A stretch of 64,000 bases of DNA, from NCBI RefSeq assembly GCF_014863585.1, contig NZ_CP062253.1, forward strand, positions 4,366,501 through 4,430,500, read 5' to 3'. The stretch is from Pseudomonas gozinkensis. GTDB taxonomy: Bacteria > Pseudomonadota > Gammaproteobacteria > Pseudomonadales > Pseudomonadaceae. The position numbers were made by a program, and so were the translations under genes. The notes beneath the pieces were generated by a model, which was given only the letters and a program-made list of their open reading frames with translations, did no database searches and was not told where the DNA came from. Shown piece after piece: positions 27,373 through 36,457 of the stretch (position 1 is the stretch's first letter; each line of letters begins with the position of its first letter).

Positions 27373-28032
27373 TCAACGCGACGGCGGCACCCGGATATCC
27401 CCCGCCCGGCACTGGGTTTTCACGCCCTTGCCGCAGGCGCCGAATTGCAGGTCCTTGCCCATGCACACGCGCACTTCCGAGAGTTCCGGGCCGTTGCAGA
27501 TCACGGCGATGCCGTCTGCCGGGATGCCCGGATTGCTCCTGCGGAACAGGTCGGCAATTTCCTGCGCTTCGAAGTAATAAGAGCTACTGAACGGTTGCAG
27601 CTCTTCCGGGATTTTCACCGCGGCCACGGCTTTGTCCGCTTCGTCCAGATAGCCCATCGCGCCGAGGCCGCTGCAGGTGCCGTGCTTGCTCCATTCGTGA
27701 TCGAGCAGTTTTTTGGTCGGAAACAGCGTCAGGCCTTTGGCCGTTTCGGCGGCCGACAGGCTGGTCAGCGGCGGGCAGGATTCCGGCCAGCCGCCCTTGG
27801 CGTATTGCGGCCACAGGCCATGCAGGACAAAACCGTAGCCCTTGCCGGAGCATTGAGGGTCGTCCTTGTGGGTCAGGCAAAAGGTCGGCGACCAGGACAA
27901 CGTCAGCAGGTAGTAATCGAAAACCCCCGCCACCGATTCCGCCTTGCTGGCGGACGACTGGCGTGCCGAACTCAGGCCGATGCTACCGACCGTCAGCGCA
28001 ATCAGCGCCATAATTGTAAGAAGCTTTTTCAT
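27373..28032 (-). CDS. Ribonuclease T2-family protein (RNase I-like)
   Basis: A 219-aa secreted RNase. A signal peptide (MKKLLTIMALIALTVG...) is followed by both catalytic signatures: CAS1 as FVLHGLWPQY (His71) and CAS2 as HEWSKHGTCS (Glu113, His117). Paired cysteines fit a periplasmic, disulfide-bonded enzyme. The start is placed at 28032, as the longer frame to 28149 lacks a signal peptide. It degrades RNA with little base preference. Confidence 0.9.
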   Translation of the reverse strand: MKKLLTIMALIALTVGSIGLSSARQSSASKAESVAGVFDYYLLTLSWSPTFCLTHKDDPQCSGKGYGFVLHGLWPQYAKGGWPESCPPLTSLSAAETAKGLTLFPTKKLLDHEWSKHGTCSGLGAMGYLDEADKAVAAVKIPEELQPFSSSYYFEAQEIADLFRRSNPGIPADGIAVICNGPELSEVRVCMGKDLQFGACGKGVKTQCRAGDIRVPPSR

Positions 28033-28167
28033 GTTCCCGTTCCTTGGGACGCGTGCGTCCGTGGTTTCTGTGGTCTGACCATCACTTGGCCAGACGCTGA
28101 TTGAGTCATGCCCGTGTTGCAAGCGCATGACGCAGGGCAAAACCTGCATTACTTTGAAAGGACTACG

Positions 28168-28680
28168 ATGAAGTTGAAATCACCACAGGGAACCGACATG
28201 AGTAAAGCAGACGAACTCGCCGCGAAACTCAAACAAACCCGGCACACCCATGCTGACGAAATCACCTGCGCCGAACTGGAAATCGATTGCTGGCCGGCTC
28301 AGGTCTACGCATTGTTCCACCGAATCGAGGGCTGGTTGCAACCGGTCACCGAGGTAGGACTGAAGATTCGGCGAAATCCTACCCATGTTTGCGAAAGTTC
28401 ACCGGATGGCGAGACCCACGACTACGCCATCGACCAGCTGATCATCGAAGCCAACCACCACAGCCTGACGTTCGATCCCATCGCCCGTTTCACCGAAGAC
28501 GGCTCGGGGCGCGTGCAAATCGTCCTGCCGGGGCGCGAAGCATCGCTGCTGCGCACGGTCGATGAACACGGCGAAAGTCACTGGTGGTTGCAGACGCTTG
28601 AGACCGGGCAACAGCTGGATGCGATTGCGTTGACGGAAAACAATCTGTTGTTGGTAGTCCAGGAAGGACTCGGTCTGTAG
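28168..28680 (+). CDS. Conserved hypothetical protein
   Basis: A 170-aa soluble protein with no signal peptide or recognised domain. Two starts are plausible: ATG 28168 (AAAGGA five bases upstream) and ATG 28198 (MSKADELAAKLKQ, weaker AGGG). The sequence has several Trp and His residues (HWWLQTLETGQQL) and an acidic, mixed beta character. It is divergent from RNase T2 and upstream of copABCD, but a function in copper handling is not supported. Confidence 0.65.
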   Translation: MKLKSPQGTDMSKADELAAKLKQTRHTHADEITCAELEIDCWPAQVYALFHRIEGWLQPVTEVGLKIRRNPTHVCESSPDGETHDYAIDQLIIEANHHSLTFDPIARFTEDGSGRVQIVLPGREASLLRTVDEHGESHWWLQTLETGQQLDAIALTENNLLLVVQEGLGL

Positions 28681-28775
28681 GCCGAACCTGACACAACTGT
28701 AATCCGCCCCTCAGCCAGCTGAAAGCTGCCGCTGGTTAGCCTCCCCGTCATTGGTCAAACGGGGACTTCCAGCGC

Positions 28776-30479
28776 ATGCCTTCCACCACCTCAAGACGCA
28801 CCTTCGTCAAAGGCCTCGCCGCCAGCGGCCTGCTCGGCGGCCTCGGCCTGTGGCGCACGCCGGTCTGGGCCTTGAACAGCCCCGGCCAGGTCAATGAGTT
28901 AAGCGGCACCGACTTCGAGCTGTTCATCGGCGAAACCCCGGTCAACTTCACCGGCCAACCTCGCACGGCACTGACCATCAACGGCAGCCTGCCCGGCCCG
29001 CTGCTGCGCTGGCGTGAAGGCGATACCGTGACGCTGCGGGTGCGCAACCGGCTCAAGGACAGCACGTCGATCCACTGGCACGGCATTCTGCTGCCGGCCA
29101 ACATGGACGGCGTGCCGGGCCTGAGTTTCAAGGGAATCGAGCCGGGTGGCGTGTACGTCTACCAGTTCAAGGTTCGCCAACACGGCACCTATTGGTATCA
29201 CAGCCATTCCGGGTTGCAGGAACAGGCCGGCGTCTACGGGCCGTTGGTGATCGATGCGCGGGAACCGGAGCCGTTCCAGTACGACCGCGAGTACGTGGTG
29301 ATGCTCAGCGACTGGTCCGACGAAGACCCGGCCAGCCTGATGAAGACCCTGAAAAAGCAGTCCGACTACTACAACTTCCACAAACGCACCGTCGGCGATT
29401 TCATCCATGACGTCGGCGAAAAAGGCTGGGACGCCACCGTCGCCGATCGCACGATGTGGGCGCAGATGAAGATGAACCCCACCGACATCGCCGACGTCAG
29501 CGGCGCTACTTACACCTTCCTGATGAACGGCCACGCCCCGGATAACAACTGGACCGGCCTGTTCCGCCCCGGCGAAAAACTGCGGCTGCGGCTGATCAAC
29601 GGTTCGGCCATGACTTACTTTGACGTGCGCATTCCCGGCTTGAAAATGACCGTGGTCGCCGCCGACGGCCTGCACGTCAAACCGGTCAGCGTCGATGAGC
29701 TGCGCATCGCCGTGGCGGAAACCTACGACGTGATCGTCGAGCCCGCCGCCGACGCCTACACCCTGTTCGCCCAGGCCATGGACCGCACCGGTTACGCCCG
29801 AGGCACCCTCGCCGCCCGCGCCGGATTGTCGGCCCCGGTGCCGGCGCTGGATCCGCGACCGCTGGTGACCATGGACGACATGGGCATGGGCGGCATGGAT
29901 CATGGTTCGATGGACATGAGCGCCATGGATCACTCGAGCATGAACATGGGCCCGATGCAGTCGCACCCCGACAGCGAAAAGGACAACCCGCTGGTGGACA
30001 TGCAAGCCATGACCACCGCCGCGAAACTCGACGACCCCGGCCTCGGCCTGCGCAACAACGGGCGTCGCGTGCTGACCTACGCCGACCTGCGCAGCACTTT
30101 CGAAGACCCGGACGGCCGCGACCCGAGCCGCACCATCGAACTGCACCTCACCGGCCACATGGAGAAATTCGCCTGGTCGTTCAACGGCATCAAGTTCTCC
30201 GACGCCGAGCCGCTGCTGTTGAAGTACGGCGAGCGGATCCGCCTGGTGCTGGTCAACGACACGATGATGACCCACCCCATTCACCTGCACGGCATGTGGA
30301 GCGATCTGGAAGACGAAAACGGCAATTTCCAGGTGCGCAAACACACCATCGACATGCCCCCCGGCACCTGCCGCAGCTACCGCGTGACTGCCGACGCGCT
30401 CGGCCGTTGGGCCTATCACTGCCATCTCCTGTACCACATGGAAATGGGCATGTTCCGCGAAGTGCGGGTGGAAGAATGA
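28776..30479 (+). CDS. copA: CopA-type copper-resistance multicopper oxidase
   Basis: A 567-aa periplasmic multicopper oxidase exported folded by Tat ([17 protein letters not shown]). Copper ligand motifs are [28 protein letters not shown] and [15 protein letters not shown] Met-rich segment at about residues 367-392 ([18 protein letters not shown]) binds Cu(I). It oxidises and sequesters copper. It is the first gene of a copABCD operon and overlaps or nearly abuts copB. Confidence 0.94.
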   Translation: MPSTTSRRTFVKGLAASGLLGGLGLWRTPVWALNSPGQVNELSGTDFELFIGETPVNFTGQPRTALTINGSLPGPLLRWREGDTVTLRVRNRLKDSTSIHWHGILLPANMDGVPGLSFKGIEPGGVYVYQFKVRQHGTYWYHSHSGLQEQAGVYGPLVIDAREPEPFQYDREYVVMLSDWSDEDPASLMKTLKKQSDYYNFHKRTVGDFIHDVGEKGWDATVADRTMWAQMKMNPTDIADVSGATYTFLMNGHAPDNNWTGLFRPGEKLRLRLINGSAMTYFDVRIPGLKMTVVAADGLHVKPVSVDELRIAVAETYDVIVEPAADAYTLFAQAMDRTGYARGTLAARAGLSAPVPALDPRPLVTMDDMGMGGMDHGSMDMSAMDHSSMNMGPMQSHPDSEKDNPLVDMQAMTTAAKLDDPGLGLRNNGRRVLTYADLRSTFEDPDGRDPSRTIELHLTGHMEKFAWSFNGIKFSDAEPLLLKYGERIRLVLVNDTMMTHPIHLHGMWSDLEDENGNFQVRKHTIDMPPGTCRSYRVTADALGRWAYHCHLLYHMEMGMFREVRVEE

Positions 30480-30490
30480 GGACGCCGACC

Positions 30491-31348
30491 ATGACCCGAT
30501 TTGCCGCGTTTTCGTTGTCACTCCTGTCGATGGCTCCGGCATTCGCCGCCAGCGACATGCAGGGCATGGATCACAGCCAGATGGCCGAAATGCAAAGCAT
30601 GGACGACGGCATGATGCAGCCCGCCGCGCCGACCGAAAGCCGCACGCCGATCCCGGCACTGACCGACGCCGACCGCGCCGCCGTGTTCACCAGCCACGCC
30701 GGGCATCAGGTCCACGACAGCGCCATCAACACGTACTTCCTCGCCGACAAACTCGAATGGCAAGACGCCGACGACGCCAGCACGCTGGCCTGGGATTTGT
30801 CCGGCTGGATCGGCGGCGACATCGATCGACTGTGGCTGCGCTCCGAAGGCGAACGCAGCAACGGCAAGACCGAAGACGCGGAAATCCAGGCGCTGTGGGG
30901 CCACGCGATTTCGCCGTGGTGGGACGTGGTCAGCGGCGTGCGCCAGGACTTCAAACCCGGCGCCCCGCAAACCTGGGCCGCGTTCGGCCTGCAGGGCATG
31001 GCGCTGTACAACTTCGAAGCCGAAGCCACGGCGTTCCTCGGCGAATACGGTCAGAGCGCGGTGCGGCTGGAGGGCGACTACGACATCCTGCTGACCAATC
31101 GCCTGATCTTGCAGCCGACCGCCGAACTCAACGTCTACGGCAAAAACGACCCGCAACGCGGGATCGGTTCGGGCCTCGCGAACACCGAAGCCGGGCTGCG
31201 TCTGCGCTATGAAATCCGCCGTGAATTCGCGCCCTACATCGGCGTGACCTGGAACCGCACCTATGGCCACACCGCCGATTACGCACGGGAAGAAGGCGAG
31301 GATCGTAGCGAAGCGCGACTCGTCCTTGGCGTGCGGCTGTGGTTCTGA
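30491..31348 (+). CDS. copB: Copper-resistance outer-membrane protein CopB
   Basis: A 285-aa outer-membrane protein. A signal peptide (to SMAPAFAA) is followed by a Met/His-rich region ([20 protein letters not shown]) and a beta-barrel domain with the family motifs [10 protein letters not shown] and [20 protein letters not shown], ending in Phe. The ATG at 30491 has AGGA eight bases upstream; ATG 30476, overlapping the copA stop, is the alternative (290 aa). Confidence 0.93.
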   Translation: MTRFAAFSLSLLSMAPAFAASDMQGMDHSQMAEMQSMDDGMMQPAAPTESRTPIPALTDADRAAVFTSHAGHQVHDSAINTYFLADKLEWQDADDASTLAWDLSGWIGGDIDRLWLRSEGERSNGKTEDAEIQALWGHAISPWWDVVSGVRQDFKPGAPQTWAAFGLQGMALYNFEAEATAFLGEYGQSAVRLEGDYDILLTNRLILQPTAELNVYGKNDPQRGIGSGLANTEAGLRLRYEIRREFAPYIGVTWNRTYGHTADYAREEGEDRSEARLVLGVRLWF

Positions 31349-31379
31349 ATCCCATCAAAAAACAACACCGAGGTCTTGC

Positions 31380-31754
31380 ATGCGCACATTGAAAATCTCC
31401 CTCGTTCTCGCCGGCGGTTTGCTCCTGAGCACCCTGGCCCAGGCCCATCCGAAACTGCTGTCGTCGACCCCGGCCGAAGGTGCCGACGGCGCGGCGCCCG
31501 GCAAGATCGAACTACGGTTTTCGGAGGATCTGCTGACCCAGTTCTCCGGCGCCAAACTGGTCATGACCGAAATGCCCGGCATGGCTCATTCGCCGATGCC
31601 GATGAAGGCCAAAGTCAGCGCCGGAATCGACCCGAAAACCATGCTCGTCACCCCGCTCTCGCCCTTGCCGGCCGGCACTTACAAGGTCGAATGGCGCGCG
31701 GTGTCGTCGGACACCCACCCGATCACCGGCAACGTCACGTTCAAAGTGCAATGA
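31380..31754 (+). CDS. copC: Periplasmic copper-binding protein CopC
   Basis: A 124-aa protein. A signal peptide ends at AQA, leaving an N-terminal His (HPKLLSSTPAEG), which is the usual Cu(II) ligand. Further ligands are in the Met-rich loop (MTEMPGMAHSPMPMK, Cu(I) site) and SSDTHPITGNV. It carries copper in the periplasm to CopD. It is 31 bp after copB and 3 bp before copD. Confidence 0.94.
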   Translation: MRTLKISLVLAGGLLLSTLAQAHPKLLSSTPAEGADGAAPGKIELRFSEDLLTQFSGAKLVMTEMPGMAHSPMPMKAKVSAGIDPKTMLVTPLSPLPAGTYKVEWRAVSSDTHPITGNVTFKVQ

Positions 31755-31757
31755 ACG

Positions 31758-32621
31758 ATGGCTGAACTGATCAACATCCTCCTGCGTCTGGCGTTGTATG
31801 TGGATTTGCTGCTGTTGTTCGGGCTGGCGTTGTTTGGCCTATACAGCGTTGACGCGGTGCTGCGGTTTCGGCCGATGCTGCGCGGGATGGCGTTGATCGG
31901 GGCACTGCTCTCAGTAGCGAGTCTGGTGCTGATGACCCGCGCCATGAGCGGCGAAACGGAGTTCGCGGCGCTGTGGCCGCATCTGCAAATGATGGTGCTG
32001 GAAACCGACGTCGGGCTGGCGTGGACGCTGCGGATGATTGCGCTGATCGTGGTGATGATCTGGCCGGGATTGTGGCTGGCATCGATGGCCGGCGCCGTCG
32101 CCCTCGCCTCCCTGGCCTGGAGCGGACACGGGGCGATGGATAACGCGTGGCATCTGCTCAGCGACATCCTGCACCTGCTCGCGGCGGGGGCGTGGTTGGG
32201 CGCGATGCTCGCGTTGATCTTGATGTCGCGGCTCGACGCACTGTGCAGCGAGGCGCGCATTCGTTCGCTGGCGGATTCCGTCAAACGCTTCAAAGGCGTC
32301 GGCGCGGTGATTGTGCTCATCCTGTCGGTGACCGGCGTGGCGAATTACCTGTTCATCGTCGGCCCGACACTGGGCGAAGCCCTGCTCGGCAACTACGGCA
32401 TTCTGCTGGCGATCAAGGTTGCGTTGTTCGGGGGAATGTTGGTGCTGGCCGCGTTGAACCGCTTTCACCTCGGGCCGTTGCTCGAACAATCGTTGCGCGC
32501 CGGGCAACATCAAGTGGCGGCCAATGCCTTGCGCCGCAGCGTGGCATTTGAGCTGATGATTGCGCTGCTGATCGTGGGACTGGTGGCGTGGCTGGGCACG
32601 TTAAGCCCGGAGCCGGGATGA
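31758..32621 (+). CDS. copD: Copper-resistance inner-membrane protein CopD
   Basis: A 287-aa integral membrane protein with about eight hydrophobic helices. Conserved features include LAWSGHGAMDNAWHLLSDIL and LHLLAAGAWLGAMLAL, whose histidines are proposed copper ligands. With CopC it imports copper for cuproproteins. It starts 3 bp after copC, so it is the last gene of the copABCD operon. No copRS two-component system is in the window. Confidence 0.92.
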   Translation: MAELINILLRLALYVDLLLLFGLALFGLYSVDAVLRFRPMLRGMALIGALLSVASLVLMTRAMSGETEFAALWPHLQMMVLETDVGLAWTLRMIALIVVMIWPGLWLASMAGAVALASLAWSGHGAMDNAWHLLSDILHLLAAGAWLGAMLALILMSRLDALCSEARIRSLADSVKRFKGVGAVIVLILSVTGVANYLFIVGPTLGEALLGNYGILLAIKVALFGGMLVLAALNRFHLGPLLEQSLRAGQHQVAANALRRSVAFELMIALLIVGLVAWLGTLSPEPG

Positions 32622-32680
32622 CACCCGGCAAACGCATTCACTACACTGGCCCGCACTCCCACTGCACAAGCCCGATCTCC

Positions 32681-33472
32681 ATGACAATTCCAAAAAGCAC
32701 GATGATCTTCTGCGGTTTGCTGGCGCTGGCCGGCACCGCCCATGCGCAAGAGCCAGCCTCACACCTGGACACCATCCAGCAACAAGGCCAGTTGCGCGTC
32801 TGCACCACCGGCGACTACAAGCCCTACACCTTCAAACGCCCGGACGGCGGATTCGAAGGCATCGACATCGCCATGGCGCAATCCCTGGCCGACAGCCTCG
32901 GCGTCAAGGTCGAATGGGTGCAGACCAGCTGGAAAACCCTGATGCCGGACATGCAGGCCGGCAAATGCGACATCGGCGTCGGCGGCATTTCGGTAACCCT
33001 CGAACGCCAGAAAAAAGCCTTCTTCAGCAACACCCTCGACGTCGACGGCAAGATCCCGCTGGTGCGCTGCGCCGACCAGTCCAAATACCAGACCATCGAC
33101 CAGATCAACCAGCCCAACGTGCGCCTGGTCGAACCCGCCGGCGGCACCAACGAAGCCTTCGTCCACGCCTTCCTGCCCAAGGCGCAACTGGCGTTGCACG
33201 ACAACGTGACCATCTTCGAGCAACTGCTCGACAACAAGGCCGACGTGATGATCACCGACGCCTCCGAAGCCCTCTACCAACAAAAACTCAAACCCGGCCT
33301 GTGCGCCGTCAACCCGAGCCAGTTCATGCAATACGGCGAAAAAGCCTACCTGCTGCCGCGCGACGACATCAGCTGGAAACTCTACGTCGACCAGTGGCTG
33401 CACCTGAGCAAAGTCACCGGCAAATACCAGAAAGTCCTGAGCGAATGGATCGCCGTGCCAGCGGCCCAGTAA
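32681..33472 (+). CDS. Periplasmic solute-binding family 3 protein (PheC/cyclohexadienyl dehydratase-like)
   Basis: A 263-aa protein with signal peptide (AGTAHAQ) and the bacterial solute-binding family 3 fold. LRVCTTGDYKPYTF and GFEGIDIAMAQSLADSLG are typical of PheC, an exported cyclohexadienyl/arogenate dehydratase derived from amino-acid binding proteins. Length fits PheC (~268 aa). A simple amino-acid-binding role is the alternative, but no permease genes are adjacent. The start is ATG 32681, 59 bp after copD. Confidence 0.8.
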   Translation: MTIPKSTMIFCGLLALAGTAHAQEPASHLDTIQQQGQLRVCTTGDYKPYTFKRPDGGFEGIDIAMAQSLADSLGVKVEWVQTSWKTLMPDMQAGKCDIGVGGISVTLERQKKAFFSNTLDVDGKIPLVRCADQSKYQTIDQINQPNVRLVEPAGGTNEAFVHAFLPKAQLALHDNVTIFEQLLDNKADVMITDASEALYQQKLKPGLCAVNPSQFMQYGEKAYLLPRDDISWKLYVDQWLHLSKVTGKYQKVLSEWIAVPAAQ

Positions 33473-33475
33473 ACC

Positions 33476-33685
33476 TCAGTCGTCATGCATCAGGCCGGAG
33501 CTGTATTGGTTGAAACTGTTACCGATATTGCTCCCGCCGAACTTCAACGTATTCACATTACGCGCCTCCGGCGACTGACAGTCGCTGGAGAAACAACTGG
33601 TGGTGGTCAGGCCACCGGAACCGGAACAGGCGGTTAGAACCGAGATGGTGGCGACGATCAATAGCACTTTGAGTGGATTGTTCAT
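33476..33685 (-). CDS. Small putative lipoprotein
   Basis: A 69-aa protein with a lipoprotein signal (KVLLIVATISVLTACSGSGG, lipobox Cys20). The mature part is short, polar and Asn/Ser-rich, with two cysteines (SCFSSDC). No family is recognised. It converges on the PheC-like gene with 3 bp between stops. Confidence 0.6.
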   Translation of the reverse strand: MNNPLKVLLIVATISVLTACSGSGGLTTTSCFSSDCQSPEARNVNTLKFGGSNIGNSFNQYSSGLMHDD

Positions 33686-33774
33686 GATGTGTGGCGCTCG
33701 GGTGGGGTCGGGATCTTGTGGATGGATCGTAGGCCTGCGCGGGGGGCGGGAAGATGAAACTTGCGGGGTTTTCA

Positions 33775-33799
33775 GCGTGGGTTCAGGTTGAACCCACGC
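33775..33799. repeat. Perfect hairpin between convergent/tandem small genes
   Basis: An 11-bp perfect stem GCGTGGGTTCA/TGAACCCACGC with a 3-base loop lies between the small lipoprotein gene and the DUF6124-type gene. There is no long T run on the minus strand side, so it may be a terminator with a weak tail or a protein site. Confidence 0.5.
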
Positions 33800-33837
33800 C
33801 TAACGATCACCCCTCCGCGACAGAGGGTTGCCCGAAT

Positions 33838-34197
33838 TTACTTCAGCTCGACGTTATCCAACGCCTGATTCACTGCCAAAGACCCCAACATCACCAACTG
33901 CGCAATGCCGATGGCGGTTTTGCGGTGGGCGGGTTCCAGGGTGGCGGCGAAGTTGTTGAGCATTTCGGAGGCTGAACCCAAGGATTCACTGGCGTTGGCG
34001 AGCAGGGATTCGGTGTCGTAGGCCGGGTTGGCGAAGTACATCGGGTCATGTTGGGTGTGACTGCCCATGATCCGTTGCTGTGGGGTGAGGTAGTGATCGA
34101 GGGCACGCTCGGCGGCTTCGTTCAGGGTTCGTGAATCGGGGAATTTGTAGGGGGAAACTGGATCGGTTTCTGGTGGGTTGGGTGTTGGTTTGAACAT
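33838..34197 (-). CDS. DUF6124-like small Pseudomonas protein
   Basis: A 119-aa soluble protein. The N-terminus MFKPTPNPPETDPVSPYKFP and the helix SRTLNEAAERALDHYL are those of a widespread Pseudomonas family (DUF6124/DUF3077-type, from memory) of unknown function. The rest is helical (LLANASESLGSASEMLNNFA). The start at 34197 has a ribosome site (GGAGTTACTCC). A long, probably structured leader lies upstream. Confidence 0.75.
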   Translation of the reverse strand: MFKPTPNPPETDPVSPYKFPDSRTLNEAAERALDHYLTPQQRIMGSHTQHDPMYFANPAYDTESLLANASESLGSASEMLNNFAATLEPAHRKTAIGIAQLVMLGSLAVNQALDNVELK

Positions 34198-34658
34198 GGA
34201 GTAACTCCCGACGGATAAGAGGTTAGGAGCCGCCACCTTCGCTACCAAACTAGGGTGGAGGCCATACGCAGGTTGGTAGACCGGCCGTCAGGAACCCCGG
34301 CGCATCCGAAGATGCCCTGCGCATGACCACCATAAAACGAAGGCACTAAAAGCCTCCGCAAGACAGTAGTCTTGTGCTTCTGACGGAATACGGGCTACCA
34401 AACCCGATCACTGGTTTTCAGTGACCCAGGAACGATAGAACCCCCGTGCTAGACGCACAAGCCGGCGGATTCTGTCTTAGGTGTAGGGGGTGGCGCAAGG
34501 TTGTGTAGGGCCGAAGCAGTGTCAGAGAGCTTCGTTTAAACACACTCAGATTTTGCTGTTTAGATGGACGACCAATACCAGGCACGTCGCCGTCAGGCAA
34601 CCACCAAAGCAACTCTGATACAGTCGGTGCCAGCTAATCCGTTGACAGGGAGTCAAAC
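34198..34658. promoter_or_regulatory. Long leader/intergenic region of the DUF6124-like gene and PAAR gene
   Basis: No gene is supported in this 461-bp gap. Read toward the DUF6124-like gene it can fold into several hairpins. Examples are CTACCAAC pairing with TTTGGTAG (about 34242-34281) and GCATCTTCGGATGC near 34305. The block CTACCAAAC occurs twice (near 34242 and 34395). I recall similar leaders before DUF6124/DUF3077 genes, but cannot verify this. The right end carries the start signals of the PAAR gene (AGGGAG before 34659). Confidence 0.4.
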
Positions 34659-35204
34659 ATGGCAAAGCCCGCTGCACGCATCACCGATCCCACCAGTTGC
34701 CCCATCCCCGGACACGGCCCCAAAGCCATTGCCTCCGGATCCCCCGACGTGTTCTTCGACGGACTTGCCGCCGCCCGAAAAGACGACACCTGCACCTGCG
34801 GCAGCGCACTGGCCTCCGCCGTGTCCAGCACTGTATTCATCAACGGCAAAAATGCCGCGCTGGTTGGCACAGTCGGTTCACATGGAGACGTTGTGATCGG
34901 TGGATCGGGAACGGTGATTATTGGTGACTCACATACGCCTGCGCCGTTTACGCCACCTACCCCGATGATCATTCATCCTGGATGGATCAGCTTCACCATT
35001 CCCGGTTCCGAGTCCTACTTGGGCATGAACTGCATTGCTCACTTCGAAGATGGTTCGACCCAATCCGGAAATTTTGATATCACCAACACTGTGAAATTTC
35101 TCAACATCCGTGGAAAAGTCTGCCAAAAGCTAGAGTTCGGCTCTCAAGAAGAACCGCCGACCGGCTCAATTTTCGACACGCTATTCAATGCATCATTGAA
35201 ATAA
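34659..35204 (+). CDS. PAAR-domain T6SS spike-tip protein (second)
   Basis: A 181-aa protein. Residues 1 to about 90 are a PAAR domain closely like the first copy (KPAARITDPTSCPIPGHGPK, GLAAARKDDTCTCG, VVIGGSGTVIIGD). The C-terminal ~80 residues (GWISFTIPGSESYLGMNCIA onward) differ completely from the other PAAR extension and are not recognised; they may bind this cassette's own effector. It is followed after 10 bp by the broken effector gene. Confidence 0.85.
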   Translation: MAKPAARITDPTSCPIPGHGPKAIASGSPDVFFDGLAAARKDDTCTCGSALASAVSSTVFINGKNAALVGTVGSHGDVVIGGSGTVIIGDSHTPAPFTPPTPMIIHPGWISFTIPGSESYLGMNCIAHFEDGSTQSGNFDITNTVKFLNIRGKVCQKLEFGSQEEPPTGSIFDTLFNASLK

Positions 35205-35214
35205 GGATTGTTTC

Positions 35215-35996
35215 ATGACTGAGCCATTGCTCGTAACGGGAAGCTACGTTGTCCAGAAAGCACACGAGCTTGAAAATTCGCCATTGGACATGGCGATTGC
35301 GGGTATGGAGGGGGCCGCGACAAGATTTTCTATAGATGCCATATCAGATGCAAAAGTACGCAGCAACTACATGAGCAACATCAAGCGCATGTCACTGGAA
35401 ACAAAAGCCGAAGTCGCCGCAGGAAGGCTGAGTGCGCAAGAAGGAGCAGCCTTTTGCCAGGAAATGCGAAATAGAATCCTGGTCGAGCATCGAAAATTCA
35501 CCTCGGCACAAGGTGTGGCCTTCGCCGAACGGAAGAAACGATTACCTCCGACGTTACAGGACACACTGGACAAGTACGCACTGAAAACGGCAAACGTCGA
35601 ATACAACAAATTGCCCCCAGAACAAAGAGCAAAGTCTATTACGAGATTCTGGATTCAGCGGGCCGTGACAACGCACCGGTAAGCAAGGGAACTCAAAAAT
35701 TAAGAATAATGGGAAAGGTCGGCCTATTGGTCACTGCGACTTTCGCCGTATATGAAATCATGAACGCAGACAACAAAGTTAAGGAAACGGCCCGGCAAGG
35801 CATTATTATCGGCGGCGGCGCTGCTGGCGGGGGATTGGCAGGCTTGGGCGTCTCTGCATTTTGCGGCCCTGGAGCCCTAGCTTGCGCTGTGACAATCGTT
35901 CTGGCGGGAAGTATTGTGGGAGGAATTGCTGGAAGCGCAGTAGCCGACACCTTTGATGAAGAACTGGAGGAATTTTCCAAATGGGAAGTTCTATGA
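35215..35996 (+). pseudogene. Putative T6SS effector, split by a one-base frameshift
   Basis: Two open frames (35215-35682 and 35709-35996) are halves of one ~260-aa protein. The first frame runs in order to QRAK at 35634; the second frame continues seamlessly as KVYYEILDSAGRDNAPVSKG in the next frame. Adding one A to the AAA run at 35631-35633 restores a single reading frame. The C-terminal half has a Gly-zipper membrane segment (GGGAAGGGLAGLGV, IVLAGSIVGGIAGSAVAD) and an acidic tail (FDEELEEFSKWEVL), suggesting a membrane-acting toxin. A homologous tail occurs at 39120-39227. A sequencing error in the A run is the alternative. Confidence 0.75.
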
Positions 35997-36349
35997 CAAA
36001 GCAGCAAAGAGCGGATGTGCGCTGGGCATTGTCCGATGCCTTTGTTGATAACGAGGTCGACTATGCTGCGATTGCGCGAAGGACAAGAGAATTCGATCGA
36101 GATGAAGTGAAGCGCATACTCTTTGAGGAGGTGGCACCTGTTTGCCACTCAAACCTTGAAAGCACACTTCCAACCATATGGCTTTGTTTCAACAGGCAGG
36201 AATTGGAAGATGACATTGAAAAAATGCTGGGAGCAAAAGAGAACAGCTGGTTAAAAAGAAAAGCCAACGCCTTATTGGTGACATGGCTGAAGAGCAGATA
36301 CAAATATATCTGGACAGAAATAGAAAAGCAGTATCAAAACATAAGCTAA
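35981..36349 (+). CDS. Probable T6SS immunity protein (DUF7079-like)
   Basis: A 122-aa soluble protein. Conserved stretches are LSDAFVDNEVDYAAIARR, FEEVAPVCHSNLES and IWLCFN; I associate this family with DUF7079 from memory. The start lies inside the last codons of the effector gene (16-bp overlap), which fits a toxin-immunity pair. GGAGG is 10 bases upstream; ATG 35993 is an alternative start. A second homologue is at 39212-39595. The frame is intact although the effector is broken. Confidence 0.72.
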   Translation: MGSSMTKQQRADVRWALSDAFVDNEVDYAAIARRTREFDRDEVKRILFEEVAPVCHSNLESTLPTIWLCFNRQELEDDIEKMLGAKENSWLKRKANALLVTWLKSRYKYIWTEIEKQYQNIS

Positions 36350-36457
36350 TAACAAAGCGTCGCGACTGGAGCGATTGCATCACCCTTTTTTTCTTGAGCT
36401 ATACTCGTAAGCGAACACACAACCAAGTAAAAACATAATTATCTTAAGGACTGATAC

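Noticed and set aside
35620..35640. Programmed ribosomal frameshift in the effector gene
   Set aside because: No slippery heptamer is present (sequence AGCAAAGTC); a one-base deletion in an A run explains it more simply.
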